DNA of 40,680 nucleotides, from assembly GCA_024102915.1 (NCBI GenBank), contig JAGFJG010000051.1:1-40680 (forward strand), in the 5' to 3' direction. Positions within the stretch are counted from its first letter, which is position 1, and each line of letters opens with the position of its first letter. Made by a program: the position numbers and the translations under genes. A model generated the notes under the pieces. It was not told where the DNA came from. It saw only the letters and a program-made list of their open reading frames with translations, and did no database searches. This DNA is from Caldilineales bacterium. Its GTDB lineage: Bacteria > Chloroflexota > Anaerolineae > J102. Below, in pieces: positions 25,601 through 33,485 of the stretch.

Positions 25601-25830
25601 AGTCCATCGGCGGGGAAGATCACCGGCGTGCCGTCGGGATCGCTTACCACGCCTGATTCAGCCGTAATCTGTTGGTGACCGATGTTTTGGATGCGTTCCA
25701 CCAATTGAATGGGCGGAAGCAGGAGGATCAGGATGACCAGAATTGGGATTATGATAAATCCCAATATGCGCCCGATGTTGCGACTCTCAAGTAAGCGGCC
25801 AAAGCCGGACAAGAACGAACTTTGTTGCAT
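22636..25830 (-). CDS. Membrane-anchored multidomain protein: GH18-like, SH3b and GH-A domains
   Basis: A 1064-residue protein from the ATG at 25830, which has AGGAG 11 bases upstream; a GTG at 25860 is an alternative. A single hydrophobic segment (~residues 20-40) acts as signal anchor. Residues ~290-540 resemble the GH18/YaaH-type barrel ('YDGVALDYRGV', 'KRLVVFVDEP', 'YDWLKLGQIADGIVIPG'), but the usual DxxDxDxE site is degenerate. A Thr-Pro-Glu linker follows, then a bacterial SH3 domain ('TTNLRGGPGTNYPVVGSL') and a GH-A barrel with Glu843 in 'VWNEQN' and Glu985 in 'WPTEFGW'. The layout suggests a wall-associated protein that binds and perhaps cleaves peptidoglycan or surface glycan. Confidence 0.9.
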   Translation of the reverse strand: MQQSSFLSGFGRLLESRNIGRILGFIIIPILVILILLLPPIQLVERIQNIGHQQITAESGVVSDPDGTPVIFPADGLPATGSTYARIESVPRADFERGETSEDLRHAAEVLPGNLRPRSPIYELNVQGNPPEHSVTTIPIPNDSLPYETLDVYNWTGDSWQWMPRNIVYEEDAIQSDSAMIPASFMVVQTSPTLPRVGVIQPPTTMFPPEAVAGTTSLYPSVLLLRGDGGVDGAELLPSAEGVPYGSMLTVRNYEQDGVPRTDLLANLMIDPVMQEIQINTLAELAATKLYDGVALDYRGVDPPLREEFSNFVSKLADRLHQDGKRLVVFVDEPAHIAEGQWETYGYDWLKLGQIADGIVIPGPDNPLAYAPGGEVEEMLAWAVGQIDRQKLQLSLPARSVEQADNYFIFRGYGEALAPLLGQVALNNDVIPPGESVQAALQSNIVASPLQFDPATGISWYRYRGQGGEERIVFLEDADSLAVKLALANRFNLGGVVVESLLSDDIDAKTWDVLASYASGQSPALSDEQLSLAWKLTDPQGNVVATQNSPLNQAVALAVPDAPGTYNVQAELMEGSRSVGNQGSVPIAVATYTPVPTPTPEFTPTPEASPTPEFTPTPTPPPFAVAVATGTTNLRGGPGTNYPVVGSLPEGAQMKIIGKNQNGTWWQLERDNGDPAWIIANRVNAQGPANEIAVAANIPEAPAQSAAPAASSGGGGQPRPAGAGNFGYGMQIQPYGGADIAFAANAIKGAGFNWVKWQVPWKDLEGGPGQIGWGGQDGLINFFNGQGLQVLASIVKAPDWARPGNTDRGVEGPPADPQTFANFLGAFAGRYCGKVQAIEVWNEQNLHYEWGNEPLDPARYMELLKRAYRSIKAACPQMIVVSGALTPAGNVGALAIDDFQYLEAMYRNGLKDFSDAIGAHPSGYNVPPSINTTGAACDFINQTNSSFRGPCDSPHHSWSARMTMEGYRNIMAKYGDTNKRIWPTEFGWAAGGALHPSYGYANDNTYDEQARWTVEFYQWMKNNGYTGPAFLWNLNFGITNPGTELAQWGIWGKPTYDALKNMPK

Positions 25831-26183
25831 GCGTGATGCTGCTCCTATACGCAAAGACACCCGCCGTCTGCCAGACCGTCAGAAATTTGGCGATTCTGGC
25901 CGTGCCGCCGGGTGAACTGCGGATGATGATTTCCGTTTGCGAGAAAACTCAGGGGGCGAAGAGCTTTCCCAGGGGTGGGGACTGTGAGATGGTGTGGGTG
26001 AACCATGGTTGGACAGGCGAAAATCCGGAACCGAGTCCCGGATGAAGGGCGATTATAGCATTTGGGTGGGTGGTGGGCAAGAAAATTTCCGGCTGAGGTG
26101 GACGAAAGCTAAGACGGCATACGGTCGCTCACCTGGTTGTCGTCCTTACTTCTAGCGGTCAGTCGGTGTATACTCCCTCCAGT
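25831..26183 (+). other. Divergent intergenic region
   Basis: About 350 bases between the large minus-strand gene and the plus-strand gene at 26184. No gene or strong hairpin was seen. It must hold the promoter of the large hydrolase-like gene; the best visible element is the -10 for the plus-strand gene at 26169-26174. Confidence 0.5.
26146..26174 (+). promoter_or_regulatory. Candidate near-leaderless promoter
   Basis: TTACTT (26146-26151) lies 17 bases before TATACT (26169-26174). The predicted start point falls about three bases before the ATG at 26184, and there is no Shine-Dalgarno sequence in that gap, so translation would be close to leaderless. The -35 match is poor. Confidence 0.4.
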
Positions 26184-27614
26184 ATGAACGAATTCGAGTC
26201 AATTGCCTACGAGGATGCCGTCGTCCTTTCTGCCGACGCATCGCCTGCCACAGTCGAGGCAGAGCCGGTAAACGCTGTTACTCCCGCCGAACCGCCGGCA
26301 AGCGCCAGCCCGAAACCCGCGCGTCGCCGTCTGCCTGTGATCTTCTGGGCGCTGGTGGGGTTATTGATATTTTTGGTCATCGGCGGCATCGCTTCCGTCG
26401 GTTATTATGTGCTGTTGACGCAATCACCGACAGTCAGCGGGGACACGCCATGGGATGAACTTCAGTCAGAAAATATCGCCGCGGGCGTGGCCGTGTGGTC
26501 GCTGGCCAATACCACGCCCCAGCAAGTCTACCGCCAGGCCATGAGCGCGGCGGCAGTCGAAACTGCAACTGCCGAAGCCCTGACCACCACCGAACTGCCT
26601 GAGGCCGAGAGACTGGGCTGGCTGACTGTCCTGGCCCGCCGCCAGGCGCTGGCGGGCGACGTCGAGCAGGCGCAATCGCTCTACCAACTCGCGGTTGATC
26701 TGGCGATTCTGAAGCCAAACCTGGGCGATCGGGCCCGCGCCAATGCTTTGCTGGACGCAGCCGAAGGTTTTGCCGCACTTTCCGATGCCGATAGCGCTAA
26801 GAAAGCGCTGGATCAGGTGACGCTGATTGGGCAATACAGCACCGAACTATCGTCCGCCGTCCGTCACCAACTGGCCGAGAGAGTCGCGTCCGTCTTTGAG
26901 AGCATGGGCGACCTGGACGCCGCCCGTGCAGCCCGCGCTGCCACGCCTCTTGGTTCAAGCGTCGTCCCCGACATCTATCCCGATCCGATTGCCGATATTG
27001 ATGCGGAAGGCGAGCTGGTTTACCCGCCGCGCGTGGTCATTGCCGAAACCAATCGCCAGAACCAGGCGCAACTCTTCGCCGAAAACTGGATCAACCGGGG
27101 CGGCGAGGCGTCGCAGAACCAATCGGTCGCGCTGGAAAACGCCCTGATCGACGAAGACTTGATACGCTCGGCTTACTACACCAGTCTGGTATCAGACCCA
27201 GCCCTGCTCTCAGGCGACAAAGCCCGGATTTTGTGGGATCGGGTGCAGTGGTTGGCGATCAAAAATCGGGCGGCAAGCGGGTTCTACGGCATGAATCTCG
27301 TTTCAAATTGGACGGCTGAACAACCGGCCATTCGCCAGACGCTGCACGACGCCTTTATGGAATTGAACGAGGCACTGCTGGCCTGGATCGCCGAACTGCC
27401 GGAAAATCAGCAGCAACCCGCCACCTACAATCTTTATCGGGATGCCCTGATGTGGGCGCGTACCGGCCTGTACCCTGACACCGATGAAGTCTTCCTGGCC
27501 AATGCCATGAATGACGCGCTTACGCAATGGGGAACTGCCGCCGGGTTGCAGCCGGTCGCCAGCATCGGCGACGATGGCGACCTGGCGTTCGAGTTGCAGT
27601 GGCTGGGCGGTTGA
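26184..27614 (+). CDS. Single-pass membrane protein with TPR-like repeats, unknown function
   Basis: A 476-residue protein I do not recognise. The first ~50 residues are acidic and Ala/Pro-rich; one transmembrane helix follows ('RRRLPVIFWALVGLLIFLVI'), with basic residues before it, so the C-terminal ~390 residues are probably outside. They are helical and Ala-rich with TPR-like pairs ('LARRQALAGDVEQAQSLYQLAV', 'RANALLDAAEGFAALSDADSAKKAL', 'VASVFESMGDLDAARAA'), then a longer helical part. TPR-like domains mediate protein contacts. It is directly followed, in the same frame, by the rsmI TTG start, so the two are cotranscribed. Confidence 0.8.
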   Translation: MNEFESIAYEDAVVLSADASPATVEAEPVNAVTPAEPPASASPKPARRRLPVIFWALVGLLIFLVIGGIASVGYYVLLTQSPTVSGDTPWDELQSENIAAGVAVWSLANTTPQQVYRQAMSAAAVETATAEALTTTELPEAERLGWLTVLARRQALAGDVEQAQSLYQLAVDLAILKPNLGDRARANALLDAAEGFAALSDADSAKKALDQVTLIGQYSTELSSAVRHQLAERVASVFESMGDLDAARAARAATPLGSSVVPDIYPDPIADIDAEGELVYPPRVVIAETNRQNQAQLFAENWINRGGEASQNQSVALENALIDEDLIRSAYYTSLVSDPALLSGDKARILWDRVQWLAIKNRAASGFYGMNLVSNWTAEQPAIRQTLHDAFMELNEALLAWIAELPENQQQPATYNLYRDALMWARTGLYPDTDEVFLANAMNDALTQWGTAAGLQPVASIGDDGDLAFELQWLGG

Positions 27615-28472
27615 TTGGAAGCGCAGACCGCCGTCGGGACTCTTTATCTGGTCTCGACTCCAATCGGGAATCTTGAAGACATCACCCTGCGCGCGCTCCG
27701 CATTCTGCAGGAGGTCAATTGGGTGGCGGCGGAGGACACGCGGCACAGCGGGCGGCTACTAAAGCATTACGAGATCCAGGCGCGGCTACTGAGTATGCAC
27801 GAGCACAACGAGGACGAGCGCGTCGCCGCCGTGATGGCGATCCTGGCTGGCGGCGAATCGGTGGCGCTGATCAGCGATGCGGGCACGCCCACCCTGTCTG
27901 ACCCCGGCTTCAAACTCGTGCGGGCCGCGAGCGATGCCGGATATGATGTCGTCCCCATCCCCGGCGCCAGTGCGTTGCTGGCGGCTCTTGTGGCCTCAGG
28001 TTTGCCCACCGATCGCTTTTTGTTTCTGGGCTTCCCGCCGCGCAAACCCAAAGCCCGCGCTGAATTTCTGACCCAGGCAGCCAACGAGCCCGGCGTGCTG
28101 GCGCTCTATGAATCGGCGCGCCGCCTGCCTGAACTGCTGCGAGACATCGCTCAGATATTCGGCGAAAACCGGCAACTGGTTGTGGCCAGGGAACTGACCA
28201 AACTGCACGAGACGTTCTGGCGTGGCCGGGCGGGCGAAGCGGTCGAGGTCTTTAGCAAGGCCCCTTTGGGTGAAGTCGTTGTCCTGGTCGAGGGAGCGAC
28301 AGCGGGCGGGCCCGTGGTGCAGCCCGAGGAGATGGAGATGGTGGTCGATGGTTTGCTGGCCGGGGGCATGAGGTCGTCGGAGATTGCGCGCCTCATTTCC
28401 GGCCTGACCGGAGCGGCCCGGCGAGACATTTATCGCCTCGCCAGCGACCGGGCAGATAATCGCCAATCGTAG
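27615..28472 (+). CDS. rsmI: 16S rRNA (cytidine(1402)-2'-O)-methyltransferase RsmI
   Basis: A 285-residue enzyme that 2'-O-methylates C1402 in the decoding centre of 16S rRNA using AdoMet. Family motifs are complete: 'GTLYLVSTPIGNLEDITLRAL', 'AAEDTRHSGRLL', 'ALISDAGTPTLSDPG' and 'VPIPGASALLAAL'. The only possible start is the TTG at 27615, because the codon before it is the in-frame TGA of the upstream gene and the conserved N-terminus begins eight codons later. Stop and start therefore abut, which implies coupled translation. Confidence 0.96.
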   Translation: MEAQTAVGTLYLVSTPIGNLEDITLRALRILQEVNWVAAEDTRHSGRLLKHYEIQARLLSMHEHNEDERVAAVMAILAGGESVALISDAGTPTLSDPGFKLVRAASDAGYDVVPIPGASALLAALVASGLPTDRFLFLGFPPRKPKARAEFLTQAANEPGVLALYESARRLPELLRDIAQIFGENRQLVVARELTKLHETFWRGRAGEAVEVFSKAPLGEVVVLVEGATAGGPVVQPEEMEMVVDGLLAGGMRSSEIARLISGLTGAARRDIYRLASDRADNRQS

Positions 28473-28504
28473 GGAAATCGTAGGCTGAATGTGAGCAAAA
28501 TCGT

Positions 28505-28533
28505 TTGACAGCGCCCATGCCGCTCGCTATACT
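28505..28533 (+). promoter_or_regulatory. Strong sigma70-type promoter
   Basis: TTGACA (28505-28510), 17 bases, TATACT (28528-28533): one of the best promoter matches in the window. Transcription from about 28540 would cover the leader hairpin, an 11-codon reading frame, a terminator and the SWIM-domain gene. Confidence 0.8.
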
Positions 28534-28542
28534 AGAGGCGAG

Positions 28543-28567
28543 TTAAGGTTCCCTAACACGACCTTAA
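28543..28567 (+). promoter_or_regulatory. Leader RNA with alternative hairpins
   Basis: TTAAGGT (28543-28549) pairs with ACCTTAA (28561-28567). A competing pairing is possible between GTTAAGG (28542-28548) and CCTAAC (28552-28557). Two exclusive folds upstream of a terminator are what an attenuator would need, but the stems are short. Confidence 0.35.
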
Positions 28568-28588
28568 TTTCCAGGAGTATCTGACAAT

Positions 28589-28624
28589 ATGGCAGCTTTC
28601 TCCACAATTGAACTGAATGCCTGA
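28589..28624 (+). CDS. 11-residue putative leader peptide
   Basis: ATG at 28589 to TGA at 28622-28624 encodes MAAFSTIELNA. An AGGAG site (28573-28577) lies 11 bases upstream, and the strong promoter at 28505 is about 50 bases ahead of the start codon. The stop codon sits two bases before the terminator stem, so a ribosome ending translation would cover the left arm. This fits a translation-controlled attenuator for the downstream SWIM gene, or a tiny stand-alone peptide gene with its own terminator. Confidence 0.5.
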   Translation: MAAFSTIELNA

Positions 28625-28626
28625 CG

Positions 28627-28659
28627 GCGCCCGCTCATTCGCGCGGGCGCTTTGTTTTT
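28627..28659 (+). terminator. Rho-independent terminator/attenuator
   Basis: GCGCCCGC (28627-28634) pairs with GCGGGCGC (28643-28650) around an 8-base loop and is followed by TTTGTTTTT. It lies between the leader peptide and the SWIM gene, so it would cut off the downstream gene unless bypassed. Confidence 0.85.
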
Positions 28660-28721
28660 CTGTAGTTTCGACCCAGGGGCGGCCTCCGGGCTGCTCCACC
28701 CACTCTCGAACGGAGGTTTAC

Positions 28722-28985
28722 ATGGACTCGGCGATGATCGGCAAGATCATGAAGGCCAAGCAGTACACTGAGGAGCGTAATGAACGCTTGCAATTCAATC
28801 GGTTCGAAGTGCTTTTCAAGGGCGATCACCGAGATCACGTGATAGCCTATGACAATGGGGAATGGTCCTGTACCTGTGATTTCTTCCGGCAAAGGGGCGT
28901 GTGCAGCCACACAATGACGATGGAACGAGTGCTCAATGGCATGATGCCCGATGTGGCTGAAGTTGAGGCGATGGCCGTCGTCTGA
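28722..28985 (+). CDS. Small SWIM zinc-finger protein
   Basis: An 87-residue protein consisting mostly of one SWIM domain: 'WSCTCDFFRQRGVCSHTMTM', i.e. CxC-x7-CxH zinc ligands. SWIM domains bind DNA or protein partners in Swi2/Snf2, MuDR and bacterial proteins; the stand-alone role is not known. The start is clear: CGGAGG lies seven bases before the ATG at 28722. An in-frame ATG at 28617 would read through the terminator stem and is rejected. It follows the leader-peptide attenuator and ends before a second terminator, so it forms its own transcription unit. Confidence 0.88.
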   Translation: MDSAMIGKIMKAKQYTEERNERLQFNRFEVLFKGDHRDHVIAYDNGEWSCTCDFFRQRGVCSHTMTMERVLNGMMPDVAEVEAMAVV

Positions 28986-29021
28986 ACCAGCAACAATCCA
29001 ACAACCCACTCACTCACTCTC

Positions 29022-29053
29022 GACCCGGCGTCTCCCCGATGCCGGGTCTTTTT
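29022..29053 (+). terminator. Rho-independent terminator of the SWIM gene
   Basis: GACCCGGC (29022-29029) pairs with GCCGGGTC (29041-29048), followed by five T residues. Its T tract is on the plus strand, so it ends the SWIM unit rather than smc. Confidence 0.85.
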
Positions 29054-29111
29054 ATAGTCAGTATTCAGTATCCCGCTACCCGCCACCTGCTATTTGCTGC
29101 ATGCTCCTACC

Positions 29112-32100
29112 TCAAGCTGCCAGCAATTTCTCCCCTTCCAACTTGAGCGAAAGCGCCTGCGACACACTGTCGGATCCCATCGTGATCCCGTAGATCGTAT
29201 TGGCGGCCTCGATCGTGCCGCGATTGTGGGTGATGATGATCACCTGAGCCTGATCGGAAAGCTCAAGCAGGGCATCGCGTACGCGTCCGATATTGGATTC
29301 ATCCAGGGCTGCGTCCACTTCATCCAATACGCAGAACGGCAGAGGACTGACGCTGAGGATGCTGAAGACGAGGGCGGCGGCGGTCAGCGCTCTTTCGCCG
29401 CCGGACAGCATCGAGAGGCTGTCGGCGCGCTTGCCGGGCGGTCGAGCGATTATCTCCACGCCCGTGGCCGTGACATCTTCCGAATCGGTCAGCACCAGCT
29501 TGGCCGCGCCGCCGCCAAACAGCCGGGTGAAGTACCCCGTGAAGGCTTTGGCCACAGCCTCGAAAGTGCGTCTGAATTCCTGATCCATCAACTCGTCCAA
29601 TTCGGCGATTACCTGCTTGAGATGATTGGCGGCCTCTTCCAGGTCTTCGGATTGCTGGCTGAGAAAATCGAAGCGTTCTTTGGTGATTACAAACTCGCTC
29701 TGCGCCTCGGGGTTGACCGCGCCCAACCGGCTGATCACGCTCTTCAAGCGGCGGATTTCCGACTCGGCTTCGAGCGGCAGACTTTCCACGTGTGGCAGGG
29801 TCGTGACGATCTGGTCGAAAGGCAGAGGCTCCTGCGCCACCATGCCCCCTTCAGTGTGCATGGTCACCAATCCGAAATCATGCTCCACCTGGCTGCGCAA
29901 GTGCGCCAGATGGTCTTCGGCCCGCTGCTTGGTCAATTGCGCCTGATTAAGCTGGAGTTCCTCCTGATGCAGCCGCGCCCGCAGGCTCTCGCCCATTTCT
30001 TCGTGCTGATTCCAACCCTGATCCAATTGCTCTAATTCCTTTTCCGCCGGTTGCATTTGCGACCGCAGTTCAGCCAGGTCTCGTTCGATGACCTGGACAT
30101 TCTGTACCAGCGTTTCGATGCGGGTGCGCAATTCGGCGGATTCCGCCTGCAAAGCCTCGGTCTGCCGTTGGCGCTGGTTGATCTCCGATTCGATCTGGCG
30201 CACGGTCGTCCGATGATTTTCGACCAACGCCTGCTGGCTGCGCCGGGTTTCTTCGGCGGCTTCGAGACGAGCACGCGCCTGGGCGACCGCCTGCATCAAC
30301 CCGGCTGTGCTCAGGGTTTCCAATGATTCTTCGAGCAGCTCAATGCGATTGGTGATCTCGGCCTGGCGGGCGCTGAATTCCCCGCTTTCCTGGCGAAGGC
30401 CGGCTTGCTGGCGCGCCAATTTCTGCAATTCCTGTTCCAGCTTGGCCGCGCGCTCTTTGTGCCAGGCCTCGCGCTGTCGCAACCGGTCGATGGCGGATTG
30501 CAGCCGATTCAACTCGGCCACGCCCTCGCGTTCGTTTTGACCCAAAGCCGAGGCTTTCTCGACCAGTCGGGTGAGTTGGGCGTCGAGGGCGGCCACGACC
30601 TGGTTCGTATGCTCGATTTTCTGCTGCAGGGTGATGCGCTCTTCCTCGACCGCCTCGATCTGGCCGGGGAGGCTGCGCCATTCGCGCTCGCGGGCCAGCA
30701 TGCCGCCCTGCTGGCGCTGGTTCTGGCTGCCGCCGCTGACGCTGCCGCCCGGATGCACATAATCGCCTTCCAGGGTGACGATGCGAGGGCGATTGTGGGA
30801 ACGGCTGGCCTGCCGGGCCGCGGCCAGGTCTTTTACGACCAGAACCTGTCCGAGCAACAATTCTACCGCCGGGGCTACTTCGGCATCATATCCGATCAAA
30901 TCGGCCGCCCACCCTAAAACGCCCGCACTGGAGGGCGCTTCCTGGCGGGATTGCGGGCGCACATTGTCCAAAGGCAGGAATGTCGCCCGCCCGCCTCGTG
31001 TATCTTTCAAATAGGAAATGGCTCGCTCGGCGTCATCCCAGGTGGCGACCACCACGTCCTGGATGCGCCCGCCCAGCGCCACTTCGATCGCCTGTTCATA
31101 TTCAGATGGCACATCGATCAGCGAGGCAATCGGGCCGAGCACGCCGTCGAGGGTATTCTCACGAGCAGCCTGCAAAACGCTGCGTACACCGGCAAAGAGC
31201 CCCTCGCCCTCGGCGCGCAACCGATCCAACAACTCGAATCGGGCGCGCAGGGCGCGCAACTGGGCGAGAAATTCGCTCTGCTGCTGTTCGAGTTGCGTGC
31301 GCTGTTGGATGTGTTCCTGGCGACGGGCTTCGGTGGCGACATGCTCCTGGCGCAACGCGTCCATCTGTCGGCCCAGGTCTTGCATCTGATCGCTGATCGC
31401 CTCGAACTGTGTTTCCTGAGCGACCGCCTCGGTCGCCGCCGTCGCCGCCGCCTCAAAATCGGTGTTTCGCTCCGCCTCAACCGCTTTCTGTCGTTCCTTC
31501 ACCTGGGCGATGCGGTTGTTGCGGTCGCTGATGCGGCTACTCATATCGAGGTGCTGGCGGCGATGTCCCGCCAGTTCCTGTTCGATCTGGTGGCGTTCCT
31601 GCTCCTGGCGGGCGAGCGCCTGTTCCGCCTGCGTCACATGCTGGGCGTGTTCCTGGCCCTGCTCCTGCAATCCGGCGAAAACCGCCGTCGCTTCCTCCAA
31701 TCGCGCCTGCGCGCCCTGGCGTCGTTGCTGCAACAATTCCAGTTCATCTTGCAGACGTTTTTGTTCGGCTTCCAGCGCCCGCAGCCGTTCCTGCCCCACC
31801 GCCTCTTCGCGCAGCACAGTGCCGCGCTGCGATTCCTGCACGCCCAATTGCCGCCGCCATTCCGAAAGACCGCTGCGCAATTCCGTCTGCCGAGCGCGCA
31901 GGTCGGCCGTTTGCTCATTGTAGGCCTCGATGCGTTCCTCACTGCGGTCAATCACCTGTTGCCAATGCGTGACGGCGCTCTGGGCATCGACCAAGCGGCG
32001 CAGGGCCAGATGCCAGTTATAGCCGTACCAGACCAGCAATAAGTCGCGCAATTCGTCGCCGATCTCCTCGTACTGGCGAGCGCGTTCGGCCTGGCGCTCC

Positions 32101-32714
32101 AGTTGGCGCAGCCGCGGGCGGATTTCGGAGATGATGTCCCGCACCCGCGTGAGATTATCCAGTGTCTTATCCAATTGCTCCAGGCTGCGACGACGCTTCT
32201 GCCGATAAACGGTGATGCCTGCCGCTTCTTCGAAAAGCTCCCGCCGGTCTTCCGGGCGCAGCGCCAATGCCTGGTCGATCAACCCCTGGCCGATGACAGT
32301 GTGCGTGCGCCGACCCAAACCCGACCGGTCGAGCAATTCCTGCACATCCTTGAGCCGCACCTTGGTTCCGTTCAGATAATATTCGTTCTCGCCCGACCGG
32401 TATGCGCGGCGACCGATCATCACTTCGTCGAATTCGATGGGCAGCCAGTTGTCGGTGTTGTCCAGGGTGATGGTGGCCTCGGCCATGCCCATGCGCGAGC
32501 GCTCGCTGGAGCCGCTGAAGATCATGTCTTCGGTTTTCTTGCCGCGCAGATGGCTGTATGCCTGCTCGCCCATCACCCAGCGGATGGCGTCGGCCACATT
32601 GCTCTTGCCGCTGCCGTTCGGCCCGACAATGGCCGTCACGCCCGACTCGAACACGAATTCGGTCTTGTTGGCGAAGGTCTTATAGCCTTGCAGGTGGAGT
32701 TTCTTCAGGCGCAT
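29112..32714 (-). CDS. smc: Chromosome segregation ATPase SMC
   Basis: A 1200-residue protein of full SMC length. The N-terminal ATPase half has Walker A 'GPNGSGKSNV' (31-38). Two long coiled coils (~170-500 and ~680-1020) flank a hinge near residues 520-660 ('GVLGPIASLIDVP', 'VHPGGSVSGGS'). The C-terminal half has the ABC signature 'MLSGGERALTAAAL' (from 1103) and Walker B 'FCVLDEVDAALDESN' with Asp1131-Glu1132. SMC dimers with ScpA/ScpB extrude DNA loops and align chromosome arms. scpA and scpB are not adjacent here. The ATG at 32714 is preceded on the minus strand by a C-rich tract with no ribosome-binding site. Confidence 0.97.
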   Translation of the reverse strand: MRLKKLHLQGYKTFANKTEFVFESGVTAIVGPNGSGKSNVADAIRWVMGEQAYSHLRGKKTEDMIFSGSSERSRMGMAEATITLDNTDNWLPIEFDEVMIGRRAYRSGENEYYLNGTKVRLKDVQELLDRSGLGRRTHTVIGQGLIDQALALRPEDRRELFEEAAGITVYRQKRRRSLEQLDKTLDNLTRVRDIISEIRPRLRQLERQAERARQYEEIGDELRDLLLVWYGYNWHLALRRLVDAQSAVTHWQQVIDRSEERIEAYNEQTADLRARQTELRSGLSEWRRQLGVQESQRGTVLREEAVGQERLRALEAEQKRLQDELELLQQRRQGAQARLEEATAVFAGLQEQGQEHAQHVTQAEQALARQEQERHQIEQELAGHRRQHLDMSSRISDRNNRIAQVKERQKAVEAERNTDFEAAATAATEAVAQETQFEAISDQMQDLGRQMDALRQEHVATEARRQEHIQQRTQLEQQQSEFLAQLRALRARFELLDRLRAEGEGLFAGVRSVLQAARENTLDGVLGPIASLIDVPSEYEQAIEVALGGRIQDVVVATWDDAERAISYLKDTRGGRATFLPLDNVRPQSRQEAPSSAGVLGWAADLIGYDAEVAPAVELLLGQVLVVKDLAAARQASRSHNRPRIVTLEGDYVHPGGSVSGGSQNQRQQGGMLAREREWRSLPGQIEAVEEERITLQQKIEHTNQVVAALDAQLTRLVEKASALGQNEREGVAELNRLQSAIDRLRQREAWHKERAAKLEQELQKLARQQAGLRQESGEFSARQAEITNRIELLEESLETLSTAGLMQAVAQARARLEAAEETRRSQQALVENHRTTVRQIESEINQRQRQTEALQAESAELRTRIETLVQNVQVIERDLAELRSQMQPAEKELEQLDQGWNQHEEMGESLRARLHQEELQLNQAQLTKQRAEDHLAHLRSQVEHDFGLVTMHTEGGMVAQEPLPFDQIVTTLPHVESLPLEAESEIRRLKSVISRLGAVNPEAQSEFVITKERFDFLSQQSEDLEEAANHLKQVIAELDELMDQEFRRTFEAVAKAFTGYFTRLFGGGAAKLVLTDSEDVTATGVEIIARPPGKRADSLSMLSGGERALTAAALVFSILSVSPLPFCVLDEVDAALDESNIGRVRDALLELSDQAQVIIITHNRGTIEAANTIYGITMGSDSVSQALSLKLEGEKLLAA

Positions 32715-32739
32715 GGGGGGAGGGGGAGGGGGAAGTAAG

Positions 32740-32763
32740 CAGTTAGCAGTAAACAGTTAGCAG
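32740..32763 (-). repeat. Short direct repeat upstream of smc
   Basis: CAGTTAGCAG occurs at 32740-32749 and 32754-32763. It lies in the 147-base spacer between smc and the HhH gene. Function unknown; it may be simple spacer sequence. Confidence 0.5.
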
Positions 32764-32861
32764 GTGGCAGGCGGCCTGGGTACGCACTACGATCGGGCTA
32801 TTTTATAACGGAGGCGGGGGTAATCGCCAAGATGGGCGTAAGCGGTCAGCCTGTCAAACCA

Positions 32862-33485
32862 TCACACGGCCAGATTCTTCGCCTCCGCAATCCACGCCGC
32901 ATAGTCTGGTTTCCGCCAATCGGGCGCCTGGCAGATTTCGACCAACCGTTCCGGGGTCGTCGCGGCCAGTGCCGCATAGGTGCAGATGCCAGCATTGAAA
33001 AGCCGTCGTTCGTAAGTGTCGCCCAGGCCCTCGATGGCCGTCAGCGCGTCCGCCTGCCCGCCGTCCCAGGTGCGCCCCACCGATCCGGTGGTCTCGGCCA
33101 ATTGTCTTGCCCCGGCTTGAATCCCTTCCACATCGACCGCCTGAAAATCCTGAACGTCGAAAATCGCCGCCAGTTCCGTCGCCGGGAGATTGGCGAGCTG
33201 CCAATAACTGCCGATGCCCGCTGCATAGAGCTTGCGCTCGTACGTCCGCCCCACGCCTTTGATCGCCGAGAGGTCCTGCGGGCATGAACTGACGAACGCA
33301 CGGTCATCACCGGATGCCGTTTCGGCGGACTGCGCCTGGTTCATCCGCTGCTCGTGTTCATAAACGGATGCCGCCGTCCACTGGCTGATGTCTTCTTCTT
33401 CCGCCTCATCCGCCAGCCAGCGATACACCATCCACCCGCCAAACGTGACCAGACCCGCCGCCGCCATCCATTTGATTTTCGACAT
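32862..33485 (-). CDS. Membrane-anchored tandem helix-hairpin-helix protein (DUF4332-like)
   Basis: A 207-residue protein. An N-terminal hydrophobic helix ('WMAAAGLVTFGGWMVYRWL') would anchor it, followed by an acidic stretch. Two tandem helix-hairpin-helix units are plain: 'IKGVGRTYERKLYAAGI' near residue 74 and 'IEGLGDTYERRLFNAGI' near residue 152. Each continues into 'LANLPATELAAIF' or 'LAATTPERLVEIC'. This pattern matches DUF4332-type proteins, which resemble DNA-binding HhH units of ligases and polymerases but whose role is unknown. It lies 147 bases before smc on the same strand. Confidence 0.82.
   Translation of the reverse strand: MSKIKWMAAAGLVTFGGWMVYRWLADEAEEEDISQWTAASVYEHEQRMNQAQSAETASGDDRAFVSSCPQDLSAIKGVGRTYERKLYAAGIGSYWQLANLPATELAAIFDVQDFQAVDVEGIQAGARQLAETTGSVGRTWDGGQADALTAIEGLGDTYERRLFNAGICTYAALAATTPERLVEICQAPDWRKPDYAAWIAEAKNLAV

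Noticed and set aside
28617..28721. In-frame N-terminal extension of the SWIM protein from ATG 28617
   Set aside because: It would translate through the terminator stem and T tract. The ATG at 28722 has an ideal ribosome-binding site.
29094..32042. Open frames antisense to smc (313 and 363 codons)
   Set aside because: smc is intact over 1200 codons; coiled-coil genes often give long opposite frames.
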